This document shows, piece after piece, positions 1 through 11,678 of a stretch of 64,000 nucleotides of DNA; the first letter of the stretch is position 1; every line of letters begins with the position of its first letter. The notes beneath the pieces are model-generated. The model did no database searches and was not told the DNA's origin. It worked only from the letters and a program-made list of their open reading frames with translations. A program made the translations under genes and the position numbers. This DNA comes from Hymenopus coronatus (Eukaryota > Arthropoda > Insecta > Mantodea > Hymenopodidae), in contig CM060895.1 in assembly GCA_030762935.1 (NCBI GenBank), positions 79,926,001 to 79,990,000 of the forward strand, read 5' to 3'.

Positions 1-176
1 GTCACACATGTCCTTAACAATCATAGATGTCTGTTTTCCAGTTATGCCATTCGCATGTACACATACATACAGTTTTTTTTCTTCTAAATATGCGTTTCAT
101 GTATTAAGGGGACGTCATAACATGATTTCCGATAAAATGTTGATATCAAAATTTACCTATAAATAAAGCAAAAATC
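1..176. other. Unassigned AT-rich sequence at window edge
   Basis: No coding signal or known repeat recognised. A TTAAGGGGAC string at 104-113 matches the kind of terminus seen in the TTAA-flanked element at 1537, but no partner end is visible, so it may be chance. Confidence 0.4.
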
Positions 177-1050
177 GGATGTGTTCCATTGACATGACTC
201 TACATCTCTGGAACAAATTATAGCTAAAAAGCTTATTCTTCTGTCTACTTCATGATAATCGAGACAAAGATTACCAGAAATGCTTTCCTGAAAGAAGGAA
301 AATAATGGAATACACTAGGCTAAAACGATAGTCAAATTTTTAAAAGCTCTTGCCATGTGGATGAAATCCATTTCTTTGCGTTGCCAGAAGTCGACAGACT
401 CACGTATGTGAAAAGTTTAAGTATTTTAAAACAGAAACAAATAACAAGGAATATCTCAAAAACGGTCAACTCCACGAAAAAATGTATATTACATAAATCG
501 TGTGTTTTAATGAGATTTACATATTTTGTGTAGTTATTTTTTGATTATTTCTTACAGTTTACTAGTTATGCAAAAGCCAGCAAAATTCATCCTGAATAAA
601 GAAGTCTTCAGAGCTATTTTCAGAACATTCAGAATATACATTTTATTTTTTGCGTAAATATCTTTAATATGCGGTATTTTAATCAAAATCGCTAGAGCCA
701 TCTTTGAGAAAATGATAACTTTCTAAAAAATGTTCATGTAAAGGCTAGTTTGGAGAGGAGGGATTTTCTTCAAAATCTTCGTGTCCATCCTTGGAAGATA
801 GTAAACTTATATACCAAGTTTGGTATTTTACCGACTCTCCGTTTTTGAGTTACTGTGTTTACAGACAGACTTGCATACCGACACACGGATAAACGGACAC
901 ACCGGGACCTTTTTCTAAAAATACTTTTTCTGGATACAGGGGACCCTAAAACGTCTATTTTCGCTGAAATCTCGGCATCAAATTTTTGGGTGGAATGCAA
1001 TACCTTCTCTATACCCAATGCTCATGGACACGCAGAGAAAGTAAAATTAC
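177..1050 (-). repeat. Rep1 copy, near full length
   Basis: Reverse copy. It starts with GGATGTGTTCCATTGACATG (the short-hairpin end) and ends with a degraded hairpin plus GCAGAGAAAGTAAAA. The family landmarks appear in order: the TTTTAATCAAAATCG block near 680, the CCAAGTTTGGTAT block near 815, and a GT-poor microsatellite zone near 870-900. Short frames on both strands here are chance frames of the repeat. Confidence 0.9.
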
Positions 1051-1532
1051 TCATTTCTGTAAGTTCTTTCGTTTAATACTTTTCATGCAATGACAGCATT
1101 AAAACTGATTATTAAGACGACATAAATCAAACAAAATTAGTCAATTTCTAGCACGTGACAGAACATGAATGTCGTAATTACCAGGCAAATAGGCGCCAAT
1201 GAGCCGCCACAACATGTTTCTCCAACGTGCCTGTAAACAAAATGAATCGTCACTCTTGCAAGTGCAGCAACATTCAAACATAAGAATCGCCTCATTAAAC
1301 TCAGTTTAAACCCAAAACCAACAACAGTATACATATTAATCAGAGCCTACCTTACTTGGTATATTCAAATTCCTAGTTAATAGTAATATTAGAAAATGAT
1401 ATTCTTGAGCAACCCTCGACTTCTACTGAATTAACATTTCTACTTCCTACAGCAGTTGTTTTTTCAATGTTATTTTACTTTCAATAGATTTTTCTATGCA
1501 ACTTTCAGCAACTGATGTTGACTTCCACCCCC
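1051..1532. other. Unassigned AT-rich spacer
   Basis: No gene, RNA or recognised repeat. It ends at the TTAA that flanks the next element. Confidence 0.4.
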
Positions 1533-1536
1533 TTAA

Positions 1537-2454
1537 GGGGAATGGGTAGTGTGAGCATTATATGGACATACAGCTAACCAAAGACATGAGAATTTCTCTG
1601 GCCGTAATTTATAGATCAATGTAAACAAATTGCTGTATAATCTGGATATATTTGCACGTATGTCTGTTTAAATTTTTATGATCCTATATTTTGTAGTTTG
1701 TCTGAAAAAAATGTTTAACTTCAAAAAAATAAATGGCAAAATGTGGACATTTTTATGTTCTCTTTTCTGAGAAACCAGTATTAATAAAAATCTGAAACTT
1801 TTACTACATTCCGCATTATATCACTGAGCTAGGATAATTAAGCTACTTATAATATTTTTAATTTTATTGTCTGTAATAAAATAGATACCTAAATGTTTTA
1901 AGTAATATCCTCAATTTTTTAAAAAGTATTACACTTAAAAATATAATTTTAGTTCTGTATATTTGAAAGATTATATCTCACAAGTGTGCGAAATTTGAGG
2001 CATGTAGCCTTTATAGGTTTTAAGAAAAAGGAACGTATGTTTCAAAAAGAGTATTTTTGAGATGGGTAATCGTAGTTTACTAGACCGAAGGTATGAGCGA
2101 TTGTAGAATTTCATATTCTCCTGCAGCAATTTTCAAATTAATTGTATCTGTCAACTCTCACGGACTGTTTACACTAATTCCGAGTAATATATAAAGTAAG
2201 GTAAAACTGGAAGTCATTTGGTCCGAGTCGAGCTACACTCTGCAGCCAAAACAGTCTATCTCACGGCCGGAAATGTCCCTTTGGTGGGGTGTGGGGATAA
2301 CTCGGCTAGGAGATGTTTATCACTTAAAAATATGTTAGCAGTGAATAGATTAAATGATTAGTAAACCATATAAATTTTGAATCAGAAAGAATCAGAGTTT
2401 TTCTGTTAAAAACAGATAATGTCATTTATTGTCATTTTACACTACCCACTCCCC
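1537..2454. mobile_element. Non-autonomous TTAA-flanked DNA transposon, 918 bp
   Basis: TTAA occurs immediately outside both ends (1533-1536 and 2455-2458). The ends are inverted repeats: GGGGAATGGGTAGTGT on the left and the complement of GGGGAGTGGGTAGTGT on the right, 15 of 16 matching. The interior is AT-rich with no meaningful frame, so the element would have to be moved in trans. TTAA target duplication is the hallmark of piggyBac and of some Kolobok-type transposons. The terminal bases do not by themselves decide between these superfamilies. Confidence 0.8.
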
Positions 2455-2458
2455 TTAA

Positions 2459-3079
2459 CCTCGTTACTTCAGTAGTACTAGCACCAGTGTTGCAAGAATT
2501 GTTGCGAAACTGCGCCTAAAATAACCCGCTGTATAATTTAATGAATTTGGTAACTACAGCACTTAAAATCTAACTTTAAATTACTTACTATATTAAGAAG
2601 TAATAAACGTTTGCATAATTACCAACTCTTAAAAGTTCTTAGTGTTGTAACATCATTGGTAAAACTAATGCATTTTTCTTATCTCCACCCATAAAATTGT
2701 TATATTATTTTTCTAAAAGGCTTTTGATTTTTCTGGAATGAATAAACCCTCAGCATGCAGGGCATTGTTCAAAATGTGAAGCGGAATACAATTCATATGT
2801 TCAGTATTTTTCTTCATTGCCCTTTGTCTTCCTCTATAAGGTTGAAACAAATGAAACATCATCGGTTTAACAACCATATTGCATCATGATCTGATTTTTA
2901 ACGTTTCATTTACCAAATTTATTAATTAATTTTACTTATTTTAACGGTAAAATTGCATAAAATATAGTATATAACATCTGTATAATCTCACTGTAACACT
3001 CACGTACACTTGTGTCCCAATCACAAATAACTATTAAGCACCGATATATGCAAGAAATTCAACAATATTGATGAAAAAG
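2459..3079. other. Unassigned AT-rich spacer
   Basis: No gene or repeat recognised. A GTGTGTGTAGAGAGAGAG patch at its right edge is the beginning of the next truncated Rep1 copy. Confidence 0.4.
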
Positions 3080-3763
3080 TGTGTGTGTAGAGAGAGAGCA
3101 TAGCTCAGAAATGAAAAGACCATTAAATACCAAACTTGTTATTTAGGTTTGGTATCTTCCAAGGATGCGATACTACCCTTTACATGGAAAATTTTCCGAC
3201 AATTTGTTTTCATAAAAAAATGTTTGATTAATATTAAAAAAAATGTTCATTAATATCTCCTATATTGAAGATATTTATATGCCAAATAAAATTTATATCT
3301 TGAATTTTCTGGGAATAACCTCTAAAGATTTCTTTACTCTGGATGATTTTTATTGCACTTTGTATAACTGGTAAACCGTAAGATATAGACAAAAACATAC
3401 TGCACAAAAAATGTAGATCATGATAAAACACACAATTTATGTCATAGATTGTTTTCGTGGAGTTAATCGTTTTTGAGATATTCTTTGTTATTGGTTTCAG
3501 GTTTAAAAGCATACTTTTTGTCATACATGAATTTTTCAACTCCTGTGCATACAAAGGAACTTCAGGCACATAGCAACCATCTTTTGACTATCTCCTTAAC
3601 CAATGGTACTCCCTTATTTCGCTTCTACTTACAAGGAAGCAAGTAATAAGACCATTTCTGCTAATTTTTCTCGATTAGCATGAAATAAATAAAAGCATAA
3701 ACTTTTTAATAATAATTTGTTGGAGAGATGTAGAGAAAGTCACGTGAATGGGGCACATCAGAT
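3080..3763 (+). repeat. Rep1 copy, lacks hairpin end
   Basis: Starts inside the family at the GT microsatellite and runs to the canonical end GATGTAGAGAAAGT followed by GAATGGGGCACATCAGAT. A 111-codon minus frame inside it (3234-3569) is a by-product of the repeat. Confidence 0.9.
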
Positions 3764-3784
3764 TCTTTTCATCATTTTCACTAA

Positions 3785-4010
3785 AATAATCCCAGCTTTA
3801 GCGTGTCTGCTTCCATTCGAGACGTTGCTAGTTCAAATCTCGCTTAGGTATTTTTTCGGAGTTTTCCCGTATCCTTAGAAGACGAATGTCGAGATCATTT
3901 GCGCATCATTTCACGATTTCATTCATGGTCCGATATGCCCAAATAGATTAAAGGACGTTAAGTTACAAATTATGATAATAATAGCAATAATATCAATAAT
4001 ATCAACAATA
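3785..4010 (+). mobile_element. tRNA-derived SINE, family SINE-A
   Basis: The head contains AGCGTGTCTGCTTCC and a B-box-like GTTCAAATCTCGC. The body has a CGGAGTTTTCCCGTATCC block, a GTCCGATATGCCC block and a GGACGTTAAGTTACAAAT tail, followed by an (ATA/ATC)n-rich end. The same head-body-tail order recurs reversed at 25590-25795. It sits between Rep1 copies of opposite orientation. RNA polymerase III promoter boxes are too degraded to assume activity. Confidence 0.7.
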
Positions 4011-4016
4011 ATCAAT

Positions 4017-4615
4017 TCCGGTTGCTAAGTGAATAAAATTTATTTCTTTACGGTTAAAGAAAATTCTGGAATGAGAAAAATGGCAAATATTTTAAAACTG
4101 AAACCAATAATAAAGAATATCTCGGAAATGCGAAGAAAGTGCATCTGGCATACACTGTGTGTTTTAAAGAGTTCTACGTGTTTTATGTAGTAACTTCTTT
4201 GTATCTCTCTTCCAGTTTACCAATTATACGAAAGTCATCCAGTTGCCTTCTGTAACTATTCTGAAAGTTCAGGATATACATTTTTGTTATCATATAAATA
4301 TATGTAATATACGGTATTTTAATTAAAATCGTATGAAAATTTTAATATTCCCAAAAAGGACTAATTTTTTTTTCAATAAATGGTAGTTTGGAGAGGAGAT
4401 TTTATAAAAATAATCTGCACTAGGAAGATACTAATCTTAAATACCAAGTTTGGCATTTTACCGACCTTTCGATTTTGAATTATCGTGATCAGAGACATGA
4501 CACACACATACTCGTGGACTGTTTTGTAAATGCGTTTTTTTATACGGGGGTTCTTTAAAGTACGTATTTCAGTTGAAATCTTGGGACCAAATTTTTGGTA
4601 TTATGTACTAAGTAG
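4017..4615 (-). repeat. Rep1 copy, truncated at short-hairpin end
   Basis: Enters the family at the GGTTGC block directly after the SINE tail and runs to the region just before the hairpin end. Landmarks: TTTTAATTAAAATCG near 4317 and CCAAGTTTGGCATTTTACCG near 4445. Confidence 0.85.
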
Positions 4616-5176
4616 GGAAATTCAAAAATGGACATATATATAGCAAGATTAAAATAATTCAGAGGAAAAGTTACCTAATTAATCCAAAATCATAAACGAG
4701 GTCATTAATTCTTAGCATTGCAGAGCCTGTGTGTAAATGTAGAGTCGGCAAGTCGAGAATTTTACACTGGGTACGCCATATTGTAAATTATCTCCGATAA
4801 TATGATGAATTGTCAAATTACACGTACAATGGTTAACTGGGGTGATGGATCACGCGGTTGAAGATAGGAATGATTTATGCGGAGGCGAATCAGCACAATC
4901 CGGTCCGTTCAAGGAACGTCTACGTGGTCGCGATTAACCGTATTCTGGAGTTATGACAAATTGCAGGTCCAAGTTGATAAAATATTCTAGAAGTTCAAAG
5001 TTGAACAGTGGTAGTCAAACTATGAGTGTGCAAAATTTAGTTATATGCATATATAAATAATTCCTGCAGGAGGAAAGAAAATATTTCATCATAAAACCCC
5101 CCCCCAAAAAAAGCATTATAATACACAGACATGTATACCCCTGTATCGCATTTCTCTTTTGTTTTTGTTTTTTTAA
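4616..5176. other. Unassigned spacer
   Basis: Slightly less AT-rich than its surroundings around 4840-4960, but no frame, RNA gene or repeat could be recognised. Confidence 0.4.
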
Positions 5177-6012
5177 TTTTTCTACGCGTACTACGAACAG
5201 AGTGTATAGAGAGGGTATTGTAATGCACGAAAAATTTCAACACCGAGATTTCACCACAAATACATGATTTAGAGCCACCTGAATCAAAAAAGGAACTTTT
5301 AGAAAAATGTCCTTATGTGTGTCTGTGTGTGTGTCTATGGACAGCTCAACTCAAAAACGGAAAGTCCATAAATGAATACCAAACTTGGTATTTAAGTTCA
5401 GAATCTTCCAAGGATGCTACACGAAGATTTTCAAGAAAATCCCCTAACCCGAACTACATTTTACATGGTAAAGTTTTCGAACATTTTGATTTTCTCAAAA
5501 AATACTCTAACGTATTGATTAAAATGCCTATATTAAAGATATATACATAGCAAATCAAATGTGTATCTTGAGTTTTCTGCGAATAGCCTCTGAACAAATC
5601 TTTATTCTGGAAGAATTTGGTGGAATTTTACATAATTGGAATTATGGAATAAACAAAAACGTACTAAATAAAAGATGTAGAACTCGTTAAAACACACAAT
5701 TTATGTTATATACATTTTTTCATGGAGTTTATTTTTTTTTGAGATATTCCTTGTTATTGGTTACAGCCTTAAAATACTTTTCGCATACGGGAATTTGCCA
5801 ACTCCTATCCAAACAACCGGATTTTAAAAGATCTGCCTCTCGTTTTAGTCTATGGTATCCCCTTATTCCCTATCTACTTAAGAGAAGCGAGTAATAAAGA
5901 CCATTTCTGGCAAGTTTTTTCGGTTGGCATGAAAGAAATGGAAGAATAAGCTTTTTAACAATAATTTATTGCAGAGATGTAGAGGAAGTCATGTGAATGG
6001 TACACATCAGAT
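5177..6012 (+). repeat. Rep1 copy, full length
   Basis: Begins TTTCTACGCGTACTACG and has the hairpin partner GTGTATAGAGAGGGTATTG at 5199 onward. A GT-rich tract lies at 5316-5334, and the end is GAGATGTAGAGGAAGT plus ACACATCAGAT. The frame at 5317-5550 is a repeat frame that also occurs, with breaks, in other copies. Confidence 0.92.
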
Positions 6013-6016
6013 GTTT

Positions 6017-6190
6017 TTTTCTTTGTCTACATAGTCAGGTTACATATGTACGTAGAGAAAAGTTATTTCATTCCACCCAAAAATTCAATACCGAGATTTC
6101 ACCTGAATTAAATGTTTTAGGGTCTCCTGTATGCAAAAAAAAAAAAAAATAGAAAAAAGTGTGTGTATTCGTCAATACAATAACTCAAAA
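6017..6190 (+). repeat. Rep1 hairpin-end fragment
   Basis: Only the first ~170 bases of the family: the hairpin, CATTCCACCCAAAAATTC, a poly(A) stretch and the GT zone. It abuts a reverse copy at ATCTAATGTGTT. Confidence 0.85.
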
Positions 6191-7005
6191 ATCTAATGTG
6201 TTACATGTATTTCTGTACAGCTCTGTAACAAATGGTTGTAAAGCCTGTTGTTCTATCTTATTCATGCTAATCGAGATAAACATTAGCAGAAATTGTCTTA
6301 TTTCCTGCTTCCTAGTAAGTAGAAGGGAAATAAGGGAGTATACTTTATAAATCTTTTAAAAGCCGGTTGCCATGTGATTGAAATCCATTTCTTTGCGTGA
6401 CCAGGGATTGACAAATTCCCGTATGAGGGAAGTTTTAAATATTTTAAAACTTAAACCAAAAACAATAAATATCCCGAAAATAGTGCACTTAACGAAAAAA
6501 ATGTATACGATAAATTGTTGTATTAGCGAGAATTGCGTTATACGTAGTTAGTTTTTTTGAACCTGTTACGGTTTACCAGTTATGAAAATTCAACAAAATT
6601 CATATATAATAAAGAGCTCCTCAGAAGCTATTCGTTTAAAATTCAATATATACATATTGTCATTTAATATCTTTAATGTACGATATTTTAATCAAAATCG
6701 CTACAGAAATTTTTGAGATCGTCAAAATTTTCGAAAATTTGACCATTTAAGTGTTGTGTGAGGATGTTCTTCAAAATCTTCGTGTCGCATCTCTGGAAGA
6801 TATTAAACTCAAATACCAAGTTTGGTATTTCACGGACTTCTCGTTTTTTAGTTGTGTTCAGGGACACATTGTCTCACTGACACACACGGACCTTTTTCTA
6901 AAAATGTCTTTATAGAGGTGACCTAAAACGTGTATTTCGTGTGAAACTCCGTATCGATTCTTTTGGTAATACATATACCATGTATTATGTAGAGAAAGTA
7001 AAAAC
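6191..7005 (-). repeat. Rep1 copy, near full length
   Basis: Reverse copy starting ATCTAATGTGTTACATG and ending at GTAGAGAAAGTAAAAAC. The frame at 6159-6350 spans the junction of two repeat copies and is not a gene. Confidence 0.88.
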
Positions 7006-7485
7006 GAGATCCTACAGTATAATTCAGAAACGAGCTTTAGGTTAATAAGTTTATCTTATAGTACAAACAAAAGTTCTTACTTAAATGTTTTATTACATTT
7101 TATTTTTGCACCAAAATTAAAAAAGCATTGATTATGGCACTCCGCTAATAAGGATATGGGCTAAAATTAGCTTATAGCTAAAATTGTGCTCGAGGAACAG
7201 AGATCACCCTGGCAAAGGGTGGGGCTATATTTGTCAGTACCCGCATAAACAACATAGTTCAATTATGAGCTGCTTTTTATGCACCCAGTATACGCAGACC
7301 TGTGGACCCTGCACACCTCTGAGAGTCAACATTGGCACCCCTTCCTTACCCACTCCATCCTGCCTGCTTAGCTCTGCACATGACGAATAACAGACAGTAA
7401 CGTTTCAATGAGAATGGCACACGAGAATGCTAGGTACAAATTTCTGTGTTCAGAACGGTAAAAGGGTTGAATGTGTTCTACATGA
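7006..7485. other. Unassigned spacer
   Basis: Moderately GC-richer patch (7180-7390) with a 68-codon plus frame that matches nothing I recognise. No splice-site context makes it look like an exon. Confidence 0.35.
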
Positions 7486-7490
7486 GAAAC

Positions 7491-8302
7491 CTGATTTGTT
7501 CTATTCATATAACTTTCTTCGTATACTCTGCAAACTATTCATATATAAGATTACACTGTTTTCTACATAATGCTAATCGAGGAACATTAACCAGAAATGG
7601 TCGTATTACTAGTTCCTTATAATTAAAAGGGAAATATAGGCATACGTTAAACAATACTTTAAAAGCAGTCGCTATGCCTTTGTCATTGAAAGTCGGTTCT
7701 TTTCAAGTCCAGGAGTAAAACAAAAGATATATGAAATAAAATACAACTTCCCGTTCAAGAAAAGCTTCAGTAGTATAAAATTGAAACCGTTAATAAGGAA
7801 TATCTTCGAAAAGGTGAACGCTACAACAAAAACATTTTAACGGGAACTACTTTTTTTTTGGGTAGTAAGTGTTAGTCATCCAGAATGATGTCTTCAGAGG
7901 CTATTCCCAAATTCAAGATCTAAATTTAGTTTGTATTAAAAATGCATTAAATATAGGGCATTGTTATCGAAATCGTTAGATCCTCTTTTCCAAAAATAAA
8001 AATGTTCCAAAAATGTTCCAAGTTAAGAGTGGTTAGGGTGGGGAATTTTTATGAAAATCTTGTTGCATCGTTGGAAAAGAAAGAGCTTAAATACAAGTTT
8101 GGTGTTTAACGAACTTTTCGGTTTTGAGTTATGCTGCCTGCAGACACCTCTCTGAGCGGTTTTAGAAAACGCCTTTTTTTGTATTCATGGGTCTTCAAAT
8201 CATGTATTTTCGGTGAAATCTTATTATGGAATGTTTTGTTGGAATACAATACCTTCTCTATCTACTATGTACATTGTATCTGCTTGATGAATAAAGTAAA
8301 AA
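7491..8302 (-). repeat. Rep1 copy, divergent subfamily
   Basis: Begins CTGATTTGTTCTATTCATAT with an ACTTTCTTCG variant of the inner inverted repeat and a GTTTG-type variant (CTGCAAACTATTC) shared with the copies near 10561 and 27685. It ends near ATGAATAAAGTAAAAATT. A duplicate short-hairpin-like start (AATGTGTTCTACATGAG) lies just upstream. Confidence 0.82.
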
Positions 8303-9215
8303 TTATATCGCACAATATTTTAAATCTGCACATGATAATCTATATGGAAAAACAAATTAGGTATGATTATAATTTATAACAAATTGAACTATATTAAAAA
8401 TGATAACGTTCACTGTAAAAGAAGATACCGTTCAATCAATACTGCGTCTCTGTTTGCAACAATAAGCTTGACTTTAATAAAGTTATTGATAAGATCTGTC
8501 AGCGTTCTAGTACACGACCAAAAGTGATTGTAAAACCTCTTTTGAGGTTTTGGCCATTGCCCTTTAAAATTGGCTATCTCCGCCACTGTTTTAATTTACA
8601 TGCAGAACAACGATCTTATCAATTACTTCATGTGGAATGGGGAGAGTCATACTTCCCCTTCATTTACTAACTTTCCAGGTGTGAATTAAAGGAAACATCA
8701 ACATTTAATGCTCTCTCCCTGAAATCATAGGGGTTAGAAATGCACATATAAGTTCGATTATGCTAGTTCATACTCTTTGAGGTCTTGTAATACCTCTGTC
8801 CCTTCTTACTTTTATGTTCGATTTGCTATGGATATCATTGTACCAATACACAATATATATACATTTAGTTGTGTTCACGAATTCTTAAGCATCGTAACAA
8901 TGATTTGCAATTTGAAAATAGTAAACTATGTACTTTATAAAAGCATACAAATACTATCATAATATATATAACTCAAATAATCCTCTACAGTGTAAATGGT
9001 TTGTTATAAAATAGTCTTTAACAGCAACATTAAAAGTATTTCTTTTTTCTTTAGATAAAAGCTTAGTTCACATAACGATAAGACATTATCCGAATAATAT
9101 ACGAGTACACAACTTTAATAATTGCAAATTCATAACATATTTTAATGCATCCTAAACATAGCTAGGAAAAAGCAATGATATTTTCAGTGTATGTCCTACC
9201 CCTTAAACGTATTTC
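8303..9215. other. Unassigned AT-rich spacer
   Basis: No coding or RNA gene seen. A small perfect hairpin AAAACCTC-TTTT-GAGGTTTT lies near 8535, too isolated to interpret. Confidence 0.4.
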
Positions 9216-9217
9216 TA

Positions 9218-10094
9218 AGATTAGTAGAAGGAGCATTTAATATTGCAATTGTTTCGTAAGACGCATTTCTGGAATTGCGGTGGTGCACATATCTATTTAT
9301 GGTATTAATTATAACAATATATTATCAAATCACACACATAATTCAAAGTAGGAGTCTGTCCATCCATCCATCCGTCCGTCCATTAACGCATCTCTATATA
9401 TGGATCTCTCTAAATCTATCTCTATCAACCCATATTCACATACAAGAGTGTGTCTGTGTGTGTGTGTGTTGGTTTTTGTTATATTTTCATACCATTGCAT
9501 CGATTTTGACCAAACTTGGCACGATACTTTTGGCATAAAGCGAAAAGCATTGTTTAGTTTAAAATTCGAAATTTCCTCACGTTTCACAAGATTAATTATT
9601 TAATTTCATCCTATGTCTACCAAATTCGACGAGATCATCTGTATCTTTCAGGACGATAGTGGTGATAGTTTGTATATTAATTTTTGCCTTTTTTTGGAGG
9701 GGTCGGGGGTGTCTTCTGTAAGCTTTTTTTAGTATTTCTACTACGAATTTACAAGGTTATATTGAGTAAATTAAACTGTTAAATAACGTATTTATTCCCA
9801 GCTGAGATGTTCTCTATAAAGAGCCACAAGGCAGCCGCAATGTAACAATCTGCATGTCACTCAATTACATTCCTGAGAAATGATCATTGCAAACTATGGT
9901 ATTTGTGGCTATTAAAAGTACTTTGGCACACACATTAAGTAACAGTACACAACTAATATAACGCAAAATTTTGCACAATAGATGGGCAAAATCATATGAA
10001 TGTAGCACAGCAGCTGGTTTTTCATGTAGTCATCAGAAACCAGAAGTGTGTCTTACGAAACAATTACAATATTAATTTCTACTTCTATTAATCT
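9218..10094. mobile_element. Non-autonomous DNA transposon with ~57-bp inverted ends
   Basis: Counting from the flanking TA dinucleotides (9216-9217 and 10095-10096), the left 57 bases (9216-9272) match the complement of the right 57 (10040-10096) with about 7 mismatches, including the shared core AATTGTTTCGTAAGAC. TA duplication and long inverted ends fit a Tc1/mariner-type non-autonomous element. The interior holds CATC/CGTC-type short repeats, a GT microsatellite near 9451-9470 and a CGATTTTGACCAAACTTGGC block. No transposase frame is visible. The short overlapping frames at 9275-9603 are microsatellite artefacts. Confidence 0.8.
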
Positions 10095-10096
10095 TA

Positions 10097-10560
10097 TAAA
10101 TAGTTGAAGTAGTAAGATATACAATGAAAATAATATTGCTTTTGACTAGCTGTATTTAGGATAAATTAAAATGGTTTCAACATTTTCTTAACTTGCAATT
10201 ATTAATGTAATTGTATTTTTCGAAATCAAATAAGAGCAAATGATTCACTTACATTGGTATATTTCGTTAAAAAATAACAAATGTCGGAGATCAGTGAAAC
10301 GTCAGTTTATGCACGAAATTCCTTTACATTACGTGAAACTTAGTGTGCTCTAAGTGCATACATAATAGGACATATATGGTATTTTAAACAGAAAATGCCA
10401 TTCGTGCCATTTTTTGGACAGATTACTAGCATTGTATATCGATCTGGTTATTTTTCAACAAGTACAGCTAATGAGCCATTAAATTTAACTCGGAAAGTTT
10501 TCGAAATAGGCGAATTAGTAAAGAATCATGGCCCTTACAAGCTCCTGATTAACTGCGTGA
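10097..10560. other. Unassigned AT-rich spacer
   Basis: Nothing recognised. The small plus frame at 10395-10592 runs into the following repeat and has no homologue known to me. Confidence 0.4.
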
Positions 10561-11678
10561 TTTTTACTTTCTGCAATACGTATGTTAAGTAGACATAGTA
10601 TTGTACTCCACTCAAAATTTGATTTCAAGATTCCACTGTAAACATGTTTTAAAGCCCGCTAAATAGTATTAAAAAAAACACTTTAGAAAAAGGAGCCTGT
10701 GTTTATTTAGCTCAAAGACAAAGTCGTATAAATACCAAATTTGATATTTCAGCTACCTTTCAAAGATGCTGCACAAATAGTTTCGGGAACATATCTATAC
10801 CCTACCCCTAAGTACCTTTTATATGGACATTTTTACAAAAATTTTGATTTTCTAAAACAATACCTGAAAATTGATGTAATTGTTTTTCCACACAAGCCGT
10901 GTGTATGACAGGAGTTCGATAGGTAGAGTCAGACTGATGAAAAATTCAATGCCATAGCCGGGATTTGAACCACGAGTCTCTCGGTCTCTGGCCGGTTGCT
11001 CTTCCACTGATCAGAGAAACTCATTGCTATGTTGCCATGGTAGCTCAGTGGAAGAGCAACCGGCTGGAGACCGGGAGATCCGTGATTCAAATCCCGGACA
11101 TGGCATTGAATTTTTCAGTCTGACTCTACCTATCCAACTGATTAACTTTAATTAAAATATTATGCTCATATTTTCATGAGAAATTAAAATTTTATCTTTT
11201 ATTTTGTGTGAATAGCTTCTGATGAGCTCTTCATTCTGGTTAACTTTTACATAAGAGTAAACCATAAGAGAGAGACAGAATCTTACTACACAAAAAATGT
11301 AGAGGAAAATACATAGTTTATGCCTTATACATTTTTGTTGTAGAGCTAACCATTTCCGAAGAAATTACTCGTTATTGGCTTTAATTTTCCAATGCTTATG
11401 CTTTTCTCAAATCGAAAGTCGTTATTCACATATCTTCAGCCTGGTCAAGTAAAGAAATACATTTGCTTAGCGAAGGGCTTTTAAAGGGTTTGATTGTATA
11501 TTTAGCTTATTTATTTCCATATGTTTCAAGTACAAGAGAATAATAATGTAATGCAATGCAATAATTCTAGTAATGTTTATTTTGATAAGTCAGTAGTATA
11601 TAGAAAAATACTCTTTTATAAGAATAATTTGTTGTTGCATAGGTAGAGAAAGTTATGTGAACGTAGTACATAAGATTG
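10561..11678 (+). repeat. Rep1 copy interrupted by a palindromic SINE pair
   Basis: Begins TTTACTTTCTGCAATACG, carries CCAAATTTGATATTTC near 10735, is broken at about 10880-11139, and resumes at TTTAATTAAAATATT. It ends CATAGGTAGAGAAAGTTATG. The break shows that the SINE pair arrived after Rep1. Confidence 0.85.
10913..11139. mobile_element. Two facing tRNA-like SINE copies forming a long palindrome
   Basis: The arms at about 10913-11011 and 11044-11139 are near-perfect reverse complements around a ~32-base spacer. The right (plus) arm is the better tRNA-like copy: TGCCATG and CATGGCA can pair as an acceptor stem, TAGCTCAGTGGAAGAGC is a good A box/D arm, the anticodon-like loop is CTGGAGA, and the B box is GATTCAAATCCC. 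The left (minus) arm has the better B box, GTGGTTCAAATCCC, but its 5' acceptor part is replaced. Both continue past the tRNA end into the same tail (TTGAATTTTTCA then CAGTCTGACTCTACC), so they are SINEs and not genuine tRNA genes. Confidence 0.8.

Noticed and set aside
11037..11108. Functional tRNA gene (Ser-like, anticodon loop CTGGAGA)
   Set aside because: Acceptor and D arms look good, but the T stem is mismatched, the long variable arm expected for tRNA-Ser is missing, and the unit continues into a SINE tail shared with the facing copy.
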